DNA of 64,000 nt. It comes from CAVOHU01 sp963843385. GTDB taxonomy: Bacteria > Acidobacteriota > Vicinamibacteria > Vicinamibacterales > JAKQTR01. The stretch is from contig CAWJJY010000009.1 of the NCBI GenBank assembly GCA_963843385.1, forward strand, positions 1 through 64,000, given 5' to 3'. Shown here one piece after another: positions 18,856 through 28,086 of this stretch; position 1 is the first letter of the stretch; every line of letters begins with the position of its first letter. The position numbers and the translations under genes are program-made. A model generated the notes under the pieces. It was not told where the DNA came from, searched no databases, and worked only from the letters and a program-made list of their open reading frames with translations.

Positions 18856-21222
18856 ATGCCACTTCAGCCGGGAAGCACCGTCGGTCCATACGCGATCACG
18901 GCCCTGATTGGCGAGGGCGGGATGGGAGAGGTCTACCGGGCCCACGATCCGCGCCTGGATCGCGACGTCGCGGTGAAACTTCTGCCGGCCGAATGGGTGA
19001 CCAATCCCGATCGGCGCACGCGATTCGAGCGCGGGGCCCGGGCGGCAGCCTCGCTCAGCCATCCCAACATCTGCACCATTCACGAGATCGGCGAGGCCGA
19101 CGGGCGGCTCTACATCGCGATGGAGCTGCTCGAAGGGGCAACCCTGAGCGAGTGCCTCGCGGCCGGGCCCTCGCCGATGGCGATCGGCGAGGTGCTCGAC
19201 ATCGGGATCCAGATTGCGGACGGGCTGCACGCGGCCGCCGAGAAGCAGGTCGTCCACCGGGATCTGAAGAGCGGCAACATCGTGCTGCTGCCGCGCGGGC
19301 AGGTGAAGGTGCTGGATTTCGGCCTGGCGACGAGAACGCCGTGCGCGGTGCTCCCCGGCCACGCGAAATCGGAGAAGGCCGGGGCCACGCAGGCACGCGA
19401 CGATCGGCTGACCGACGCCGGGACGGTTGTCGGGACGGTGGCCTACATGTCGCCGGAGCAGGCGCTTGGCGAGGAGCTGGATCACCGGAGCGATCTGTTC
19501 TCGTTCGGCGTCGTGCTCTACGAATTGCTGACCGGCCGGATGCCGTTCACGGGACGCACCTCGAGCGCCGTCCTCGACGCGGTCCTGCACCAGAGTCCGG
19601 CGCCGATCCCGAGGTTCAACAACGAGGCCCCGGACGGCCTCGTGCGAATCGTGGAGAAATTGCTGGAGAAGGACCGCGCGCGGCGATATCAGTCGGCGCT
19701 CGACGTGGTGACCGACCTGCGCCGCCTCAAGAAGGCGCCGCCGGACCTCGATTCGGGCAGGAAGTCGATCGCGGTCCTCCCGTTCAAGGACCTCAGCCCG
19801 CAGCACGACCAGGACTACTTCTGCGAGGGGCTCGCCGAGGACCTGATCAACGTCCTCACGAAAGTCCAGGGACTGAGAGTCGCGGCCAGGACCTCGTCGT
19901 TCTCGTTCAAGGGCAAGGACACCGACATCGGGGAGATCGGCCGGGCTCTCAACGTCCAGACCCTGCTCGAGGGAAGCGTGCAGAAGTCCGGCAACACGCT
20001 GCGCGTCACGACCCAGCTCATCAATACGGCGGATGGATACCACCTGTGGTCCGAGCGGTTCGACCGCAAGACCAACGACATCTTCGCCGTGCAGGACGAG
20101 ATTTCGCTGGCCATTGTCGAAAAGCTGAAGGTCGGACTCCAGGCCGGGGAAATGGAGCAGATCACCAAACGCCATACCCGGGACAAAGACGCGCACAACA
20201 TGTTCATCAAGGGCAGGTACTTCTGGAGCCGGCGCTACCAGGTGGACATGATCAAGGCCGTCTCCTTCTGCGAGAAGGCGATCGCGATCGACCCCGAGTA
20301 CGCCCTGCCGTATGTCGGCATCGCGGACGTCTTCAACATCCTCGGCATGTGGGCCTATGTCGATCCGAGCGATGCGTCGGCCAAGTCCCGGACGGCGCTG
20401 GAACGGGCGCTGGCCATCGATCCGGAGCTCGGCGAAGCCTACTGCTCGCTGGGATTCCTGTCCTTCACACACGACCGCGCGTACCAGGCCGCCGACGAGT
20501 ACATGCGGCGCGGCATCGATCTCAACCCGTCCAACAGCTTCGCGCACGGCTGGTACGCGATCTACCTCGCGTCGGTCAGGCGCTACAGCGAGGCCATCGC
20601 CGAAGCACGACGCGCCACGGAACTGGATCCGCTGTTCGCCCTGCTGGTGGCGATCGAGGGCATCGTCACCAGCCTTGCGGGCTCGGTCGAGCGCGGGCGG
20701 GAACTGTTGCATCGGGCGATCGAGCTGAACCCGTCCCAGCCGATGTCCTATCTCTTCCTCGGCTTCGCCTGCATCCAGCGTCCCGCGCTGCCGGACCAGG
20801 CGGTCGAGATGTTCCAGAAGGCCGCCGACCTCGGCCTCGTGTTCGCGACGGGGTGGGTGGGCCTTGCGCACGCGATGGCCGGAAGGACGAGCGAGGCTCT
20901 TCAGGTACTGGAGCGCATCGATCAGCTGGAACGGGAACGGTATCTGCCGCTGTCCAGGAGAATCGCCGTCAACCTCATCCCCAGCCTGAGGCTGTTCCGC
21001 TCGTTCAAGCGACGGTACGTCTCTCCCATACAGAGAGGCATCATCTACCTCGGGTTGAACAGGACGGAGGATGCGCTGCGGGAATACGAAGCGTCGCTCG
21101 CGGCCAGCGACTATTTCGTGACCTTGCTGCTCAACACCGATCGGATCGATCTGCCGTGGAACAAGGAGTTCGTCGCCCACCCGCGATACCAGGCGCTGCT
21201 CGGCAAGGTCGGGCTGGCCTGA
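18856..21222 (+). CDS. Ser/Thr protein kinase with TolB-like and TPR domains
   Basis: A cytosolic Hanks-type kinase whose C-terminal half is probably sensory or for protein binding. Kinase (~10-285): GEGGMGEVYRA, AVKLL (Lys), HRDLKSGNI, DFGLA and the MSPEQ activation region. It is followed by a TolB/FlgO-like domain (KSIAVLPFKDLSPQHDQDYFC, about 300-425) with ARTSSFSFKGK and LLEGSVQKSGN, then several TPR repeats (EKAIAIDPEYALPYVGIADV, ERALAIDPELGEAYCSLGF, and others) to the end. No membrane segment is visible. ATG 18856 is chosen; a TTG at 18844 overlaps the -10. It follows the sigma factor by ~200 bases. Confidence 0.92.
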   Translation: MPLQPGSTVGPYAITALIGEGGMGEVYRAHDPRLDRDVAVKLLPAEWVTNPDRRTRFERGARAAASLSHPNICTIHEIGEADGRLYIAMELLEGATLSECLAAGPSPMAIGEVLDIGIQIADGLHAAAEKQVVHRDLKSGNIVLLPRGQVKVLDFGLATRTPCAVLPGHAKSEKAGATQARDDRLTDAGTVVGTVAYMSPEQALGEELDHRSDLFSFGVVLYELLTGRMPFTGRTSSAVLDAVLHQSPAPIPRFNNEAPDGLVRIVEKLLEKDRARRYQSALDVVTDLRRLKKAPPDLDSGRKSIAVLPFKDLSPQHDQDYFCEGLAEDLINVLTKVQGLRVAARTSSFSFKGKDTDIGEIGRALNVQTLLEGSVQKSGNTLRVTTQLINTADGYHLWSERFDRKTNDIFAVQDEISLAIVEKLKVGLQAGEMEQITKRHTRDKDAHNMFIKGRYFWSRRYQVDMIKAVSFCEKAIAIDPEYALPYVGIADVFNILGMWAYVDPSDASAKSRTALERALAIDPELGEAYCSLGFLSFTHDRAYQAADEYMRRGIDLNPSNSFAHGWYAIYLASVRRYSEAIAEARRATELDPLFALLVAIEGIVTSLAGSVERGRELLHRAIELNPSQPMSYLFLGFACIQRPALPDQAVEMFQKAADLGLVFATGWVGLAHAMAGRTSEALQVLERIDQLERERYLPLSRRIAVNLIPSLRLFRSFKRRYVSPIQRGIIYLGLNRTEDALREYEASLAASDYFVTLLLNTDRIDLPWNKEFVAHPRYQALLGKVGLA

Positions 21223-21229
21223 CGGGTTT

Positions 21230-22312
21230 CTAGCCCTCCGGCTCCGCGGGATCGCCCGCCTCGAGTCGATCGGACGGCGGAGGCGCCGCACCCGGGTCGA
21301 TTTCCGCCCGCGCCATCAGCCTTTCCGCCAGCCACGCGTGTGCGGCTTGGTCGCCTCTGGCCAGAAGCGCCTCGAGCGAAGATGGCGGGAAGTCGAACGA
21401 CTCGCGCGATTGCATGCTCGGCCACGACCCGTCGGGCCTTCGCGGGGCGTCCCTGCACAGGAACCCGAGGTGCCACTGCAGGAACTGGGCAGCCCGCGAT
21501 CGGCCGTGCTCGTCGTCGCCCCAATGCTCGAGCGCCAGCTCCACGTAGCGCCGGTAGACGGCGAGGCGGTCCTCGGCCGACAACGCCACGTAGCCGGTTG
21601 AGACTTCACGAAACAGCCACGGCCTGATCAGCGCGCCGCGAGCCACCATCACGCCTGCGCATCCGGTCCGGCTCATCGCCTGCTCGACCTCGTGGGGATA
21701 CAGCAGGTCGCCGTTGCCGACCACCGGGACCGGCACCGCGGCGGCCACCTCCCCGACGGCGTTCCAGTCGGCCGCCTGCCGATAGCGCGCGTTGCGCGTC
21801 CGGCCATGGACGAACAACGCGTCGGCACCCCCATCGACGGCAGCGCGGGCCACGTCGAGGAAGTTGCGGTCGTTGTCACTCCAACCCAGCCGGAACTTGA
21901 CCGTGATCGGGACGCCGGCCACCTGGCGTTTCATCCCCTCGACGATGCGCCGGACGCGCTTGGGCTGGCGGGCGAGCGCAGCACCCATGCCCTTGCGGGT
22001 GAAGTGATCGATCGGACAGCCGAGATTCACGTCGACGAAGTCGGCTCCGCGAGACTCGGCCAGCGCCGCCGCCCAGCCCATCTCTTCGGGATCGGTCCCG
22101 GCAAGCTGCACGCCGAAGCAGGGCTCGTCGGGGCTTCGGCGAATCAGCGCGAATTCCGAACGCCGCCTCTGCTTGAGACGCCTCGCGACGGTCATCTCGC
22201 CGACCGTCACGCGCGCTCCCATCTCGACGCACAGACGGCGAAAGGGCAGATTGCAGCCCTTCGTCATTGGTCCGAGAACCACGGCCCCGGTCAGAGTCTC
22301 GCGCAGGGTCAC
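21230..22312 (-). CDS. dus: tRNA-dihydrouridine synthase
   Basis: An FMN-dependent reductase that makes dihydrouridine in the tRNA D-loop. Motifs: LGPMTKGCNLPFRRLC (FMN site), VQLAGTDPEEM, VDVNLGCPIDHFTRKGMGAAL with the catalytic Cys, VKFRLGW, VHGRTR and GNGDLLYP. The CPIDxxxxKGMGAAL form resembles the Dus3-like subgroup. GTG 22312 is chosen because AAGGA lies eight bases upstream; a TTG start at 22339 would add nine residues without SD. The C-terminal 40 residues are Pro/acid rich. It converges on the kinase with a 7-base gap. Confidence 0.9.
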   Translation of the reverse strand: MTLRETLTGAVVLGPMTKGCNLPFRRLCVEMGARVTVGEMTVARRLKQRRRSEFALIRRSPDEPCFGVQLAGTDPEEMGWAAALAESRGADFVDVNLGCPIDHFTRKGMGAALARQPKRVRRIVEGMKRQVAGVPITVKFRLGWSDNDRNFLDVARAAVDGGADALFVHGRTRNARYRQAADWNAVGEVAAAVPVPVVGNGDLLYPHEVEQAMSRTGCAGVMVARGALIRPWLFREVSTGYVALSAEDRLAVYRRYVELALEHWGDDEHGRSRAAQFLQWHLGFLCRDAPRRPDGSWPSMQSRESFDFPPSSLEALLARGDQAAHAWLAERLMARAEIDPGAAPPPSDRLEAGDPAEPEG

Positions 22313-22378
22313 CGGTGACGTCCTTCGCAGATACTGCAAGGCTTGCCGCGTTGGTGCGGCTGAAGCACAATGCTCGAC

Positions 22379-23812
22379 ATGCCCAAGCTGAGAAGGACAT
22401 TCTACTGCGGCCTCGCCGCGGCCTTCGCGTCGCTTGCCGTGGCGGCGCCTGTTCGCGGCCAGAGCACCCCGGTCAATCAGGACCAGCGGCTGGCGCGAGA
22501 GCTGTTCAAGACGCTGATCGAGACCAACACGACGGGCTCATCCGGCGACACGACGAAAGCGGCCGAGGCGATGGCCTCGCGCCTGAAGGCCGCCGGGTTC
22601 CCGGACGGGGACGTCCAGGTGCTGGGTCCTGTGCCGGGGAAAGGCAACCTCGTGGCTCGCCTGCGCGGGACGGGCGCGGCGAAACCGATCCTGCTGCTTG
22701 CGCACCTCGACGTGGTCGAAGCGAACCGCGCCGACTGGTCGGTGGACCCGTTCACGTTTCTCGAGCGGGACGGCTACTTCTACGGTCGAGGCACCAACGA
22801 CATCAAGTCGGGTGCGGCCCTGCTCGTCGCCAACCTCATCAGGATGAAGCAGGAGGGGCTCAAGCCCAATCGCGACCTCATCGTCGCGCTGACGGCCGAC
22901 GAAGAAGGTGGCAGCGCCAACGGCGTCGACTGGCTCCTGCGGACCCACCGCGATCTCATCGATGCGGAATACTGCCTCAACACGGACGGCGGAGGAGGCG
23001 AGATCCGAAAAGGTCAGCGGATCGCCAACGAGCTCCAGACGAGCGAGAAGGTGTACCTCAGCTTCCGCCTCGAGACACACAACTCTGGCGGCCACAGCTC
23101 GCTTCCCGTCAAGGACAACGCCATTTATCACCTGGCCGCGGGCCTCACCCGGCTGGCGGCGTTCGAATTCCCCGTTGAGCTCAACGAGACCACGCGGGGT
23201 TTCTTCGCGCAGATGTCCCGAGTGGAAACAGGGAGTCTCTCCGCCGACATGAAGGCCGTGGCGGCGACCCCGATCGATGCCGCAGCGGCCGCGCGGCTGG
23301 CCGCTGCCTCGTCCTACTTCAACGCCCTGATGCGGACCACGTGTGTGGCGACCCAGTTGCAGGCGGGCCATGCGGAAAACGCCCTGCCGCAGACCGCCCG
23401 CGCCACGGTCAACTGCAGGGTTCTCCCCGATCATTCGCTGCAGGACGTGCAGGACACGCTGGTTCGAGTCGTTGCAGACGCGGCCATCGAGGTGTCTCGA
23501 ATGGGACAGCCGGCGGACAGTCCCCGCTCTCCGCTTCGGCCCGACGTCGTGCAGGCGGTCGAACGCACTACGACCGGGATGTGGCCGGGCGTGCCCGCCG
23601 TGCCGACGATGTCCACCGGCGCGACCGACGGTCACTATCTCCGGGTGGCCGGCATCCCGACCTACGGCGTGTCCGGATTGTTCGATGACATCGACGATGT
23701 GCGGGCCCACGGGAAGGACGAGCGAATGGGCGTGCGCGCGTTCTACGAGGGAATGGAATTCATGTACCGGCTGGTCAAGACGCTTGCGACAGGGGCAGAC
23801 GCTGGACGCTAA
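22379..23812 (+). CDS. secreted M20 family metallopeptidase
   Basis: A zinc-dependent exopeptidase or amidohydrolase of the M20 family (carboxypeptidase/acetylornithine deacetylase-like), exported. A signal peptide (TFYCGLAAAFASLAVAAPVRGQ) precedes the catalytic domain: LLLAHLDVVEA (His/Asp metal ligands), GRGTNDIKSG (bridging Asp), LTADEEGGSANG (catalytic Glu and ligand Glu), NTDGGGGE, and a C-terminal HGKDERM with the last His ligand. The dimerisation domain includes HNSGGHSSLP. ATG 22379 is preferred; ATG 22370 would add three residues before the basic N-region. Confidence 0.88.
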   Translation: MPKLRRTFYCGLAAAFASLAVAAPVRGQSTPVNQDQRLARELFKTLIETNTTGSSGDTTKAAEAMASRLKAAGFPDGDVQVLGPVPGKGNLVARLRGTGAAKPILLLAHLDVVEANRADWSVDPFTFLERDGYFYGRGTNDIKSGAALLVANLIRMKQEGLKPNRDLIVALTADEEGGSANGVDWLLRTHRDLIDAEYCLNTDGGGGEIRKGQRIANELQTSEKVYLSFRLETHNSGGHSSLPVKDNAIYHLAAGLTRLAAFEFPVELNETTRGFFAQMSRVETGSLSADMKAVAATPIDAAAAARLAAASSYFNALMRTTCVATQLQAGHAENALPQTARATVNCRVLPDHSLQDVQDTLVRVVADAAIEVSRMGQPADSPRSPLRPDVVQAVERTTTGMWPGVPAVPTMSTGATDGHYLRVAGIPTYGVSGLFDDIDDVRAHGKDERMGVRAFYEGMEFMYRLVKTLATGADAGR

Positions 23813-23940
23813 CGCTGGCGGCTGGAGGTTGGCGGCTAGAGGCCAGAGGCGACGAGTCGGGCGGCACTCCCTCAGTCGTTCCTCGGTCCGGCTTGCGCTC
23901 ACCGAACTACGGACGCATCCCGCCGTCGCGTTGGGTGGTC

Positions 23941-24002
23941 GCGAGGCGGGCCCTGCGAGCAAGCCGATCATGATGCTCGCAAACTGCACCGTGAGGGCCG
24001 AG
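23941..24002 (+). repeat. dispersed intergenic element, copy 1
   Basis: gcgggccctgcgagcaagcc, then gatc, ctcgcaaac, gcacc and gagggccgag; the same order occurs in reverse complement at 55183-55245 with a handful of substitutions. Shorter shared blocks (ggtcccc...atcg and gtttgccg) follow both, so the element may span ~150-200 bases. Confidence 0.7.
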
Positions 24003-24070
24003 ACCGTGCGTGCGGGGAGGCTCCGCTTCGCACTTGGGCGAGTGCCCATGCACGAAGACCAAGCGCGCAT

Positions 24071-24095
24071 GGAAACGCCACGGCGTGGCGTTTCC
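24071..24095. terminator. perfect 11-bp hairpin between convergent genes
   Basis: GGAAACGCCAC-GGC-GTGGCGTTTCC is an uninterrupted 11-bp stem with a three-base loop between the stops of the M20 peptidase and pyruvate kinase. It could act as a bidirectional terminator; a T-rich tract is limited to the stem itself. It also sits inside the dispersed element region. Confidence 0.45.
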
Positions 24096-24226
24096 CGCGG
24101 AGCAGGGTCCCCACGCGGGATCGGCGATACGACCCGGTAAGGTGCAGTTTGCCGGCTTGTCGAGCCGGGCACGCCGACCGACTGCCCAGCGCAACGGCAG
24201 GCATCACCTGGACGGGCGCCCGACGG

Positions 24227-25651
24227 TCACCCGACCCGCATGAACTCCAATCGGTGAACCGCGTCCGGATGGGTGGGCGAGGGGCCCGCTACGAGCATGG
24301 CCAGGTCGCCGCCCACGCCGTGTTCGCGCAGCCAGCCGCAGGCGAAGGCGTGCCAGTCCTCCGGCGTCTCGGTGACCATCTCAGGCCACACGCCGAAGGA
24401 GAATTGAAGTCCCGCGCACACGGTTGCGCTCCGCGACACAGCGACGATCCATTGGGCCGGCTTGTGACGGGAGATCAGGCGGGCAGTCATCCCGCTTCGC
24501 GTCGGCACGACGACCGCGGCGCACGGCGCGGCCTGCAGCGCGTAATCGACGATGCCGGCGATGGATTCGGCCGTGGTGCCGGCCTCCGATCCTCGCGCCA
24601 CGCCCTGAAGCGCATCGAGGCGCACGTGCGGGCGGTACGGCTCGGTCGCGGCTGCAATGCGGGCCAGCGTGGCCACGGCCTCCTCGGGAAACTGACCGAC
24701 GGCGGACTCGGCCGACAGCATCACGCAGTCGGTCCCGTCCAGGATGGCGTTGGCCACATCGGTGGCCTCGGCCCGCGTCGGCAGCCGGCTCGACACCATC
24801 GATTCGAGCATCTGCGTCGCGGTGATCACCGGCTTTCCCGCGAGGTTGGCCCGCCGGATGAGGTCCTTCTGCGTGAGGGCCATGCGCTCGAGCGGCACCT
24901 CCACGCCGAGATCGCCCCTCGCCACCATGATGCCGTCGGCCGCGTTCAGGATCTCGTCGAAGTGAGCCAGCGCGCCGGCGCGCTCGATCTTGGCAATGAC
25001 GAACGGATCGCGCCCGAGAACACGGGCGGCCGCCCTGACCGCCAGGATGTCGTCAGCCTTCTCGACAAACGACTGGCTGACCGCGTCGACGCCGTTCTCG
25101 AGCGCGAACTCGAGGCAGGCCCGGTCGTGCTCGGTGAAGGCCCGGATGCCGAGGTCGATCCCCGGCAGATTCAGGCCCTTGCGCGATCGCAGTTCACCGC
25201 CCGCTTCGACGGTGCACTCGACCTCGGATCCGGCCGCGCGAACGACCAGCACCTGGATCAGCCCGTCGTTGAGGAAGAGCCTGTCGCCCGGCTTCACGAC
25301 CTGCGGCAGCCGATCGAAGGTCACCGACACGCGCTCCGACGTGCCCGTGATCTCCCTGGTCGTGAGCGTGAATGTGTCGCCGGCGCGCAGCACGATCGGT
25401 TCCGGGCTGATCAGCCCGACGCGCATCTTCGGGCCGGGCAGGTCCGCCACGATGGCGACTCTCCTGCCCGTCGCACGCTCGGCCGCTCTGACGCGCGCGA
25501 CCCACTCACGGTGCACCGCGAAATCGCCGTGCGAGAGGTTCAGCCGGGCGATGTCGAGCCCGGATTCGATCAGGCGCGTGAGCATCCCGGGCGAGTCCGA
25601 CGCCGGGCCGATGGTGGCGACGATCTTCGTCTTGTGATCCCGCAGACTCAT
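24227..25651 (-). CDS. pyk: pyruvate kinase
   Basis: The last step of glycolysis: phosphoenolpyruvate plus ADP to pyruvate plus ATP. Full-length at 474 residues. Visible: TKIVATIGPAS at the N-terminus, ARLNLSHGD, the B domain (about 70-170), FVIAKIERAGAL (for IAKIE), DGIMVARGDLGVEVPLERM, ATQMLESM and the C-terminal domain AAPCAAVVVPTRSGMTARLIS. It forms an apparent minus-strand run with PPK2 and the AI-2E protein upstream. Confidence 0.95.
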   Translation of the reverse strand: MSLRDHKTKIVATIGPASDSPGMLTRLIESGLDIARLNLSHGDFAVHREWVARVRAAERATGRRVAIVADLPGPKMRVGLISPEPIVLRAGDTFTLTTREITGTSERVSVTFDRLPQVVKPGDRLFLNDGLIQVLVVRAAGSEVECTVEAGGELRSRKGLNLPGIDLGIRAFTEHDRACLEFALENGVDAVSQSFVEKADDILAVRAAARVLGRDPFVIAKIERAGALAHFDEILNAADGIMVARGDLGVEVPLERMALTQKDLIRRANLAGKPVITATQMLESMVSSRLPTRAEATDVANAILDGTDCVMLSAESAVGQFPEEAVATLARIAAATEPYRPHVRLDALQGVARGSEAGTTAESIAGIVDYALQAAPCAAVVVPTRSGMTARLISRHKPAQWIVAVSRSATVCAGLQFSFGVWPEMVTETPEDWHAFACGWLREHGVGGDLAMLVAGPSPTHPDAVHRLEFMRVG

Positions 25652-25673
25652 GGTGCGACCCCAGCCCGGGTCC

Positions 25674-26603
25674 CTATCTCCGCTTCGCGGATGAAGCCCG
25701 CTTGCCGGCTGGCGCTTCGCCTTTCAGCGCCGCACGCGCGGCCTCCAGATCCTTCTTCTTCTCATCGTCTACTCGCGGGAAGCGGGGATCGACGCTCTTG
25801 AGCGCGTCGACCACGGCGGCGGCGACCACCAGCCGCGCGAACCACTTGTGGTCGGCGGGCACGACAATCCATGGCGCGGACCGCGTGGAGGTGTGCCTGA
25901 TCATGTCCTCGTACGCGTCCATGTACTGGTCCCAGCAGGCGCGTTCCTTCGCATCGCTGAGCGAGAACTTCCAGTTCTTCTCCGGCTCCTCGAGTCTGCT
26001 GAGGAATCGCTGCCGCTGTTCTTCCTTCGAGACATGGAGGAAGAACTTGCGGATGACGTATCCGTTTCGCGCGAGGTATCGCTCGAAGGCATTGATGTCC
26101 TCGAACCGCTCCCTCCAGATTCGGTCTCTGACGAGCGAGGGCGGAAGCTTCTGGGCCTGGAGGTATTGCGGGTGAACCCGGACCACGAGCGTTTCCTCGT
26201 AGTACGACCGGTTGAAGATGCCGATCCGCCCGCGCTCGGGCAGGCACCTGGTCGTGCGCCAGAGGAAGTCGTGATCGAGTTCCTCGGCCGACGGGACCTT
26301 GAACGAGAAGACCTGGCACCCTTGCGGGTTGATCCCGGACATCACGTGGTCGATCACGCCGTCCTTGCCGGCGGCGTCCATGGCCTGGAAGATCAGCAAC
26401 ACCCCGTAGCTGTCCTGTGCGTAAAGCTTCTCCTGCAGGTCCGTGAGCTGCCTGATGTCCCGTTCGATGATGACCTGCGCGCGCTCCTTCGACGTGATGC
26501 CGCCGGTATCGCCCGGGTCGCACGCCCGCAGATTGAATCGCTTGCCGTTCGAGACGCTGAACCGTTCCAGCTCGACGCGAGCCTGTTTTTCCGGCTTGGC
26601 CAT
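25674..26603 (-). CDS. polyphosphate kinase 2 family protein
   Basis: PPK2 enzymes transfer phosphate between polyphosphate and nucleotides (typically ADP or AMP phosphorylation). The 309 residues include the P-loop variant LIFQAMDAAGKDGVIDHVM, the lid/Walker-B region GRIGIFNRSYYEETLVVRVHP, DRIWRERFEDINAFE, KFFLHVSKEEQRQRFLSR and WIVVPADHKWFARL. ATG 26603 (MAKPEKQAR) is the start; the frame is open further upstream but only as a shadow of the next gene. Pairing with pyruvate kinase 22 bases away suggests a role in ATP regeneration. Confidence 0.9.
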   Translation of the reverse strand: MAKPEKQARVELERFSVSNGKRFNLRACDPGDTGGITSKERAQVIIERDIRQLTDLQEKLYAQDSYGVLLIFQAMDAAGKDGVIDHVMSGINPQGCQVFSFKVPSAEELDHDFLWRTTRCLPERGRIGIFNRSYYEETLVVRVHPQYLQAQKLPPSLVRDRIWRERFEDINAFERYLARNGYVIRKFFLHVSKEEQRQRFLSRLEEPEKNWKFSLSDAKERACWDQYMDAYEDMIRHTSTRSAPWIVVPADHKWFARLVVAAAVVDALKSVDPRFPRVDDEKKKDLEAARAALKGEAPAGKRASSAKRR

Positions 26604-26638
26604 GACAGTTCTCCCGCGAGGGCAGGGCGTGGACCGGT

Positions 26639-27664
26639 TTACTTTCGCCTGGACGCTCGCCCGCCGCCGACGCGCCCTGCGAGAGCGTCGGCAACCGGTC
26701 GCGTCAGTTCGTTTCGCTCGAGAAGAATCTTCACGATCGCCGTGATGGGCGTCGCCAGCAGGAGGCCGACGAATCCCCAGATCATGCCCCAGAAGATCAA
26801 CGTGACCAGCACGACGACCGGGTCCAGGTCCAGCGACTCGCCCATCATCTTGGGTTCGACGACATTGCCGACCGTGAAGTGCATGACCGCGGGCAGCGCA
26901 ATCGCGAGCACTGCCGAGGTCGTGGACAGCTGCGGCGCCATCAGCACGATCGGCAAGGGCAGCAGGACCGCGACAAACGGGCCGATGTTGGGGATGAAGT
27001 TGAGCAGGAACGCGAAGACGCCAAAGACCAGCGCGAGGTCGACGCCCAGGACGACCAGAATCAGCCCTGTGAGCACGCCGACCAGCGCCGAGAGAGCCGT
27101 CTTGGTCAGCAGGTACTGCTGGATTCGCGTTTCGATGGTGGCCCAGACGCCGGTCGATGGACGATCGCCCCTGCCGCCGAGCAGGAACACGACGAAGATC
27201 ATCACGACCAGGCCCTCCGACACGACGGTCGCCAGGGCGTTGCTCGTGCTGATCATCCAGCCCGCCATGGTTGGCATCGACGGGAGGAGGGAGCTGACCT
27301 CGACGCCGAACCGCCCCAGCAGGGGAGTCAGCCGGGCCAGGAGGCTCTCGAGCTGGGTCTGATACACGGCACGGTTGGCGGTGATCTGGGCGACCGACAT
27401 CGCGATCAGCGCGCCCACCCCCGCGAGGATCACCAGGCCGCCGACCACGATGATCGTCATCGCCAGCGCGCGCGGCATCCGGACCCACCGCTGCAACGCG
27501 CTCATCATGCGCGCGAGCGCCGTGGCGATGAACACCGACAGGACGAAGGGAATCATCACGGGCGCCAGCCAGTTCAGCGCGGCACCGAGCGCGATGGCCG
27601 TCAGCACGAGCAGGCACACCGTCCGGATGCGATCGAGTTGAATGGCCGGCTCGGAAGTCGTCAT
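26639..27664 (-). CDS. AI-2E/PerM family transporter
   Basis: An integral membrane protein of the AI-2 exporter (TqsA/PerM) family; the substrate is unknown for most members. The 341 residues have about eight hydrophobic segments in the family arrangement: an early pair (VCLLVLTAIALGAALNWLAP, MIPFVLSVFIATALA), a long soluble loop, then the C-terminal block with LVFGVFAFLLNFIPNIGPFVA and VEPKMMGESLDLDPVVVLV, the most conserved family signature. ATG 27664 (MTTSEPAIQ) is chosen over an upstream GTG/TTG-type extension. Confidence 0.85.
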   Translation of the reverse strand: MTTSEPAIQLDRIRTVCLLVLTAIALGAALNWLAPVMIPFVLSVFIATALARMMSALQRWVRMPRALAMTIIVVGGLVILAGVGALIAMSVAQITANRAVYQTQLESLLARLTPLLGRFGVEVSSLLPSMPTMAGWMISTSNALATVVSEGLVVMIFVVFLLGGRGDRPSTGVWATIETRIQQYLLTKTALSALVGVLTGLILVVLGVDLALVFGVFAFLLNFIPNIGPFVAVLLPLPIVLMAPQLSTTSAVLAIALPAVMHFTVGNVVEPKMMGESLDLDPVVVLVTLIFWGMIWGFVGLLLATPITAIVKILLERNELTRPVADALAGRVGGGRASRRK

Positions 27665-27915
27665 GCGGGCTATTGTGGGCTGGCGGGCCGCGCGACGCAA
27701 CCGTTGCCGACCTCATCGCTGCGGCGGCGCGGTTGGGCCGGGATGCGGGCTTCGACCGTGAGTGTCAGCGCCGGCACCAGGCTGGCGCGCCCCGGCTCGG
27801 GCTCACGCGTCGGCCTGGCCGGTCAGCACGCGGCGTGTGCTGCCGCAGAAAACCAGTCACGGCCGCCGTGCTTCGTCGCGACGGAAGGAGAGAGCCGCGT
27901 CTTTTCAGGCGCGCG
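27665..27915. other. intergenic, nothing recognised
   Basis: About 250 bases between the AI-2E gene and the small ORF downstream of the aminotransferase fusion. No hairpin with a T-run and no conserved ORF were seen. Confidence 0.4.
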
Positions 27916-28086
27916 TCACGATTCGGACGGACCTGCTCGTGTTCCTCCCTCCGAGCACCTGTCGCTACCGCCCGTAGCGCTCCCATCCGGCTGGTCGACG
28001 GTCTGGCCGAGCGAGGCGGCGAGAAGGACGAGGCCGAGCGCGGAACGCGCGACGAGCCGTGAACGACAGGAGCCGCACGGGTTCAT
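27916..28086 (-). CDS. possible small secreted protein, coupled to the fusion gene
   Basis: A 56-codon ORF whose ATG overlaps the TGA of the upstream 1020-residue gene (ATGA). The peptide begins MNPCGSCRSRLVARSALGLV with a good hydrophobic core and an Ala-x-Ser cleavage-like region, then a short polar tail rich in Gly/Ser. It may be a genuine small exported product or the truncated start of a longer secreted protein. No family is recognised. Confidence 0.35.
   Translation of the reverse strand: MNPCGSCRSRLVARSALGLVLLAASLGQTVDQPDGSATGGSDRCSEGGTRAGPSES

Larger units (their letters stand above)
23813..24226. other. convergent intergenic region with repeats, no gene
   Basis: The gap between two convergent genes begins with GGCTGGAGG-type low-complexity sequence (23813-23850), contains a dispersed element shared with 55.2 kb (23941-24002) and a perfect hairpin (24071-24095). 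Open frames exist but look like GC-rich shadows with no recognisable product. Confidence 0.6.

Noticed and set aside
18838..21291. 817-codon minus-strand ORF opposite the kinase
   Set aside because: It mirrors the codon structure of the kinase and its translation is Arg/Asp/His-rich without domains; typical of GC-rich antisense shadows.
25674..27716. 680-residue ORF joining PPK2 to upstream sequence
   Set aside because: Only the part from ATG 26603 has PPK2 motifs; the upstream half is an out-of-frame shadow of the AI-2E gene.
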